Assembly (NCBI RefSeq): GCF_000023945.1
Contig: NC_013158.1
Location: forward strand, 1,984,001-2,048,000
DNA length: 64,000 nucleotides
Direction: 5' to 3'
From: Halorhabdus utahensis DSM 12940
GTDB lineage: Archaea; Halobacteriota; Halobacteria; Halobacteriales; Haloarculaceae
Position numbers and translations under genes: made by a program. Shown here one piece after another: positions 60,495 through 64,000 of the stretch. The notes under the pieces were generated by a model that saw nothing but the letters and a program-made list of their open reading frames with translations, searched no databases and was not told the DNA's origin. Numbering within the stretch: the stretch's first letter is position 1; the number at the start of each line of letters is the position of its first letter.

Positions 60495-61189
60495 AGCCCG
60501 GGCACCTCCTCGGGGACGGCATCGCTCTCTTCAGCAGGTGTCTCGACGTAAACGGACTCGGCCACGGCCGCCGAGAGGTGCTGAGTCCCCTCCTCGTGTT
60601 CGAGGACGTAGACGTCGACGGGGGTGACGTCGGTCACCGTCACCTTTCGCCCGGGAACGATCCCGCTGTCGGCCAGGTACTGCAGCGTCTCCTCGTCGCG
60701 ATCCCGGACGGTCGCGACGACGATCCGTTCACCTGATTCACACGACGAAAGCGGGCGCGTGTCGGCGTCGGCCGGCGGTTCGAGGTCGACGCCAGGGATC
60801 GGCTCGCCGTGTGGATCGACCGGCGGATGCCCCAGCAAGTCGGCGATGCGCTCCTCGAAGGACTCGCTGATGTGGTGTTCCAACCGCTCGGCCTCGTCGT
60901 GGACTTCCCCCCACTCGTAATCGAGGTGCTCGACGAGGTAGGCTTCCAGAAGCCGGTGGTGGCGCACTGTTTCGAGCGCGATCCGGCGGCCGTGTTCGGT
61001 CAACTCGACGCCGCTGTATTTCTCACGCTCGATCAACTCCTCGTCGGCTAGCTTTTCGAGCATCCGCGTGGCCGTCGGTGCGGTCACGTCTAGGGCGTCG
61101 GCGATGGCCGACGTCCCGACGGGCGCGCCCTCCTCGCGCTCGAGCCGATAGATCACCTTGAGATAATCCTCCATGACGTCCGTCTGCAT
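60491..61189 (-). CDS. DtxR/MntR/SirR-family metal-dependent repressor
   Basis: A 232-residue regulator of the long DtxR type. The winged helix is 'GTSAIADALDVTAPTATRML' with 'KLADEELIEREKYSGVELTE', the dimer and metal domain 'ETVRHHRLLEAYLVEHLDYE' and 'AERLEHHISESFEERIADLL', and a C-terminal SH3/FeoA-like domain (about 150-225). It would repress in the presence of Mn2+ or Fe2+. It overlaps the TMEM165-type gene by four bases. An inverted repeat at 61195-61216 just before the start is the likely operator. Confidence 0.9.
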   Translation of the reverse strand: MQTDVMEDYLKVIYRLEREEGAPVGTSAIADALDVTAPTATRMLEKLADEELIEREKYSGVELTEHGRRIALETVRHHRLLEAYLVEHLDYEWGEVHDEAERLEHHISESFEERIADLLGHPPVDPHGEPIPGVDLEPPADADTRPLSSCESGERIVVATVRDRDEETLQYLADSGIVPGRKVTVTDVTPVDVYVLEHEEGTQHLSAAVAESVYVETPAEESDAVPEEVPGL

Positions 61190-61194
61190 TGGTG

Positions 61195-61224
61195 GTTTGA
61201 TTTAGCCGTATCAAACTATTAAGG
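61195..61224 (-). promoter_or_regulatory. TATA box and probable DtxR-type operator
   Basis: 'gtttgat' (61195-61201) and 'atcaaac' (61210-61216) form a perfect 7-base inverted repeat with an 8-base spacer. On the minus strand the TATA-like 'cttaatag' (61217-61224) lies directly upstream, so the repeat covers the transcription start of the DtxR gene, where bound repressor would block initiation. The layout fits autoregulation of the regulator-transporter operon. Confidence 0.65.
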
Positions 61225-61265
61225 CTGGCGGAGGAAACTTCTGTGTTCGGCAATAGAAATGGCGT

Positions 61266-62084
61266 TCAACGCGCTCCCGGGATCCCGTTTCGATCCCGGA
61301 ACGTCTCGCCCGACAGATCGAAACACATGGCTGGTTTCCGGGTCAGTGCGACGGGATCGGCGTCGGGTGCACGCAGGTCCCACTCGTCGGCGATCCCCTC
61401 GCGGAGGTAATATCCGACGCGCTCGTTGCCCGGTTTGACGTATCGCTCGCTGAGGCGGATCGGGTCGCGTTCGAACAGGCCGCCGGGTTCCCGCCCTTCG
61501 ACGATGGCGACGTACTTGTCCTCGGCACCGACTCGGTCGTAGTAGAGTTCGCCGCCGTCGGCCCGCTTGGCGTGGGCGTTTTCGGGATGGTCGGCGAGGA
61601 GATCCCGTTTCTCCGCCGGGGAGCGTCCGGCGGTCGTGACGACCGATTCGGCGGTGAAATACCCGATCAGGTATCGGTGTGGATGCCCCCCGGGCGGCGC
61701 GAGTCCGGCGTAGAACCCGACGACATCGCCGGGATCCAGCGCTTCGAGCAGCCGCACGTATCCCTGTCGCTGATCGGCGCTGCCGCGGTGTTCGCCGTAG
61801 GTGAGCGCGTCGAAGTTCGGATCCCGATGGAGCGGCCAACCGGCGATCCGTTCGGGGTCGGTGACCCACTCTTCCTCACGGCCCGGAGCCGGCCGGATCT
61901 TCGAGAGGAGATCTGCGGCGACGCCGCCGTTCCGAAGCGGCCAGGTCCCGAACGTCTCGGATTCGTCGGTTTCGGGCGTTTTCTCCGGGATCGGGACGTA
62001 CTCGAAGGTCCCGTCGTCGTACAGCGGGAGGTTCCGCCCGACATTGGATTGATCCGCGCCGACGCCTGCGAGGACGACTGTCAT
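61266..62084 (-). CDS. Possible Nmad3 (nucleotide-modification-associated) protein
   Basis: A 272-residue protein. It starts 'MTVVLAGVGADQSNVGRNLP' and continues 'DDGTFEYVPIPEKTPETDES'. Later come 'DALTYGEHRGSADQRQ', 'LDPGDVVGFYAGLAPPGGHP' and 'YLIGYFTAE'. The opening pattern (Asp-Ser-Asn near the start, then a loop with 'DGTFEYVPIPE') resembles the Nmad3 family, proposed to work in DNA base modification. The resemblance is by eye only. No phage, restriction or modification genes are adjacent, so a housekeeping role is also possible. Confidence 0.5.
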   Translation of the reverse strand: MTVVLAGVGADQSNVGRNLPLYDDGTFEYVPIPEKTPETDESETFGTWPLRNGGVAADLLSKIRPAPGREEEWVTDPERIAGWPLHRDPNFDALTYGEHRGSADQRQGYVRLLEALDPGDVVGFYAGLAPPGGHPHRYLIGYFTAESVVTTAGRSPAEKRDLLADHPENAHAKRADGGELYYDRVGAEDKYVAIVEGREPGGLFERDPIRLSERYVKPGNERVGYYLREGIADEWDLRAPDADPVALTRKPAMCFDLSGETFRDRNGIPGAR

Positions 62085-62184
62085 CACTCCCGGTAGGGGA
62101 TCCCCGGGGAAAAGGCATTGCCGTGGATGGGGCTATCGGGAACTCCTCTTGGCGGGCGGACTCCACCCTGAAAGCGTCGTCCGC

Positions 62185-62661
62185 TTAGAACTCGTCGAGG
62201 AGGTTCGCCATCTCGATGGCACTTTCGGCGGCCTCGCTCCCCTTGTTCCCCTGCTTGACGCCCGCGCGATTGATCGCCTGCTCGGTCGTGTCCGTCGTGA
62301 GTACACCGAACGAGATCGGAACGTCGGTGTCGAGAGTCGCCTTCGCGACCCCCTTGGTTGCCTCGTTGGAGACGTACTCGAAGTGCGGAGTTTCGCCGCG
62401 GATGACCGCGCCGAGTGCGATCACGGCGTCGTAGTCGCCGCTTTCGGCCATACGTTTGGCCATCAGGGGGATCTCGAACGAGCCGGGAACGCGGGCGACA
62501 TCGATGTCGTCCTCGCTGGCCCCGTGACGGGTCAGCGTATCGAGCGCGCCGTCGAGAAGTTTGCCGGTGATGAGGTCGTTGAATCGGCTGACGACGATGC
62601 CGACGGTCAGTCCACTCGCGTCCAGTTCGCCTTCGAGTTCGGTGACGTCGTAGTCTGTCAT
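62185..62661 (-). CDS. ribH: 6,7-dimethyl-8-ribityllumazine synthase
   Basis: A 158-residue lumazine synthase that joins the dihydroxybutanone phosphate to the ribityl-pyrimidine. It shows '[20 protein letters not shown]', '[20 protein letters not shown]', '[20 protein letters not shown]' and '[20 protein letters not shown]' followed by '[18 protein letters not shown]'. The last pattern is that of bacterial-type RibH, which forms 60-mers. It follows ribBA by 51 bases on the same strand, completing a bacterial-type rib operon. Confidence 0.95.
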   Translation of the reverse strand: MTDYDVTELEGELDASGLTVGIVVSRFNDLITGKLLDGALDTLTRHGASEDDIDVARVPGSFEIPLMAKRMAESGDYDAVIALGAVIRGETPHFEYVSNEATKGVAKATLDTDVPISFGVLTTDTTEQAINRAGVKQGNKGSEAAESAIEMANLLDEF

Positions 62662-62712
62662 GGGTGAAAGAGTGTTGTGTCGGGTGGTAAGTGTGGCGTT
62701 GCGCGATCGTCT

Positions 62713-63951
62713 TCAGTCGGAGTTGAACACGTCGAGTTGATGGTCGAGCTTTTCGGCTTTGGTCGCGAGATAGGCCTCGTTCTCGGGGTTGGGTTCGATC
62801 TCCAGGGAGTCGATTTCGACGTCGAACTCGAACCGTTCGAGCGCGGCGGCCTTCCGCGGGTTGTTCGTCAGCAGACGCACGCGATCCAGCCCGATGTCCC
62901 TGAGCATCTGGGCGGCCGCGTCGAAGCGTCGCTCGTCGGGTTCGAACCCGAGTTCGACGTTGGCCTCGACGGTGTCGTAGCCGTGCTCCTGTAACTCGTA
63001 GGCCTTGAGTTTGTTGAGCAGGCCGATCCCGCGTCCCTCCTGATCGAGGTACAGCAGGACGCCACCCTCGTCGCTGATGCGTTGCATGGTCTCTTCGAGC
63101 TGGAACCCGCAGTCACACTTCAGGGAGTGCAAGGCGTCGCCGGTCAGACACTTCGAGTGGATCCGGACCAGCGGCCGGTCGGTCTCGGGATCGACGTCGT
63201 CGAGGTTGACCAGCGCGACGTGGGTCTCGCCGCGGTAGTCGTACCCGTACATGTCGAAGGTACCGAACGCCGTCGGCAGCCGGGTGTCGACTTCCCGGGA
63301 GACGAGCGTCTCGGTCAGGTGGCGATACTCGAGGACATCGGCAACGGTTACGATCGGCAACTCGTGTTCGTCGGCGAATTCCAGCAGCCGATCCTCCCGG
63401 GCCATCGTGCCGTCGTCGTCGACGACCTCGCAGATCACGCCGCCGGGCCGGTAGCCGGCGATTCGGGCGAGGTCGACCGCCGCTTCGGTGTGACCCTCGC
63501 GGTCGAGCACGCCGTCGGCTTTGGCCTCCAGGGGGAAGATGTGTCCTGGTTTGTCGAGATCTGCCGGTTCGGTCTCGGGATCGACCAGCGCCTGGACCGT
63601 CTCGGCGCGATCGTACGCCGAGATGCCCGTCCCCGTCGAGGCGGCGTCGACCGAGACGGTGAAGCGGGTACTCATCTCCTCGGTGTTCTCGGAGGCGGGG
63701 ACCATCTGTTCGAGGCCCAGATCGTCCGTGATTTCGGGGCTGACAGGCGCACAGACCAGTCCACGGCCGTGCTTGAGCATGAAATTCATCTGCTCGGGGG
63801 TGATCGCCTCCGCGGGCACGTACAGGTCGCCCTCGTCCTCGCGACTCTGCTCGTCGACCAACAGGATCATCTCGCCGTCCTCGATGGCGTCGATCGCCGT
63901 CTCGATGTCGTCGAAGCGCGAGCGATCCCGGTCCGATTCGATGACTGTCAT
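62713..63951 (-). CDS. ribBA: Bifunctional DHBP synthase / GTP cyclohydrolase II
   Basis: A 412-residue two-domain enzyme. The first 205 residues are RibB (ribulose-5-phosphate to dihydroxybutanone phosphate): 'DEQSREDEGDLYVPAEAI' (34-51) and 'HGRGLVCAP' (61-69). The second half is GTP cyclohydrolase II with zinc ligands Cys268, Cys279 and Cys281 and the GTP-binding 'YLDQEGRGIGLLNKLKAYEL' (301-320). Both active sites look intact. The protein is of bacterial type. It gives this archaeon a second GTP cyclohydrolase for riboflavin besides ArfA. Its ATG overlaps the stop of the preceding gene (ATGA). Confidence 0.95.
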   Translation of the reverse strand: MTVIESDRDRSRFDDIETAIDAIEDGEMILLVDEQSREDEGDLYVPAEAITPEQMNFMLKHGRGLVCAPVSPEITDDLGLEQMVPASENTEEMSTRFTVSVDAASTGTGISAYDRAETVQALVDPETEPADLDKPGHIFPLEAKADGVLDREGHTEAAVDLARIAGYRPGGVICEVVDDDGTMAREDRLLEFADEHELPIVTVADVLEYRHLTETLVSREVDTRLPTAFGTFDMYGYDYRGETHVALVNLDDVDPETDRPLVRIHSKCLTGDALHSLKCDCGFQLEETMQRISDEGGVLLYLDQEGRGIGLLNKLKAYELQEHGYDTVEANVELGFEPDERRFDAAAQMLRDIGLDRVRLLTNNPRKAAALERFEFDVEIDSLEIEPNPENEAYLATKAEKLDHQLDVFNSD

Positions 63952-64000
63952 TGGTTGAGTGCTTCGAGTTTGCTCATGAGGTCCGTCTCGCCGTCTGCCT
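63948..64000 (-). CDS. C-terminal end of the gene before ribBA (cut by window end), probably riboflavin synthase
   Basis: The minus-strand frame ending in TGA at 63950-63948 reads 'ADGETDLMSKLEALNQ' at its visible end. It overlaps the ribBA start by four bases (ATGA). In bacterial rib operons the gene before ribBA is riboflavin synthase (ribE), and the short tail is compatible with it, but too few residues are visible to identify the product. Confidence 0.5.
   Translation of the reverse strand, partial: ADGETDLMSKLEALNQ

Overview
The window is chromosomal DNA of a halophilic archaeon (Halobacteria). The encoded proteins are strongly acidic, many genes sit 5-30 bases behind archaeal TATA boxes with little or no leader, secretion signals are mostly of the twin-arginine (Tat) type, and the gene set is euryarchaeal: aRF1, class I LysRS, S19e, a PDCD5-like protein, NreA with a PCNA-binding tail, TYW1, a CTP-type riboflavin kinase and GTP cyclohydrolase III. 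Two secreted GH11 xylanases point to a polysaccharide-degrading genus such as Halorhabdus; that assignment is inference.

Layout. 1-4.4 kb: the end of an unknown gene, two tandem Tat-exported GH11 xylanases with different accessory domains but a shared promoter and leader, then tRNA-Lys(UUU) flanked by copies of its T-arm. 4.4-8.5 kb: a ParB-like protein, a 38-residue Cys-containing protein too short for usual gene calling, LOG, cupin and methyltransferase genes, a broken archaeal ATPase (DUF234 end) and two small hypotheticals. 8.5-17.5 kb: hemL, a TrmB regulator, nreA, an M50/PDZ protease, lysS, pyrH and a small DUF7123-type gene behind an AT-rich repeat-bearing promoter. 17.6-26.1 kb: a second M50 protease, an AlkP-fold hydrolase, thiL divergent from a flippase-like membrane protein, rps19e-PDCD5-PP-loop ATPase, an acetyltransferase, a possible ribbon-helix-helix protein and hisS. 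26.2-34.3 kb: membrane proteins, a HAD phosphatase, a beta-propeller protein followed by a truA fragment, a GT4 glycosyltransferase, a second AlkP hydrolase and a Gfo/Idh/MocA-aldo/keto reductase fusion.

34.4-40.9 kb is a run of same-strand genes: CDP-alcohol phosphatidyltransferase, membrane hydrolase, PAP2 phosphatase, GTP cyclohydrolase III (arfA), a dehydrogenase without zinc ligands, a PTPS-fold protein without its cysteine, a methyltransferase and truA. The arfA-to-methyltransferase part is tightly coupled and is the best candidate for an uncharacterised pathway. 40.9-52.6 kb: dpsA, a Tat lipoprotein, the three-gene proton-translocating transhydrogenase, the PIN-like RNA-ligase partner, aRF1, minD, argS, a polyol-type dehydrogenase, and a DUF433 antitoxin followed by a 13-codon toxin stub. 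52.8-64 kb: a 37-residue protein, TYW1, an AT-rich foreign membrane gene, the riboflavin kinase/regulator rbkR, ilvE, transport and CBS genes, two DtxR regulators with a TMEM165-type Mn transporter and a clear operator, a possible Nmad3 protein, and a bacterial-type riboflavin operon (partial upstream gene, ribBA, ribH).

Riboflavin synthesis is mosaic: the archaeal entry enzyme ArfA and the archaeal kinase/regulator lie in the same window as a bacterial-type RibBA that carries an intact GTP cyclohydrolase II domain. No CRISPR array, rRNA or intact insertion sequence was seen.
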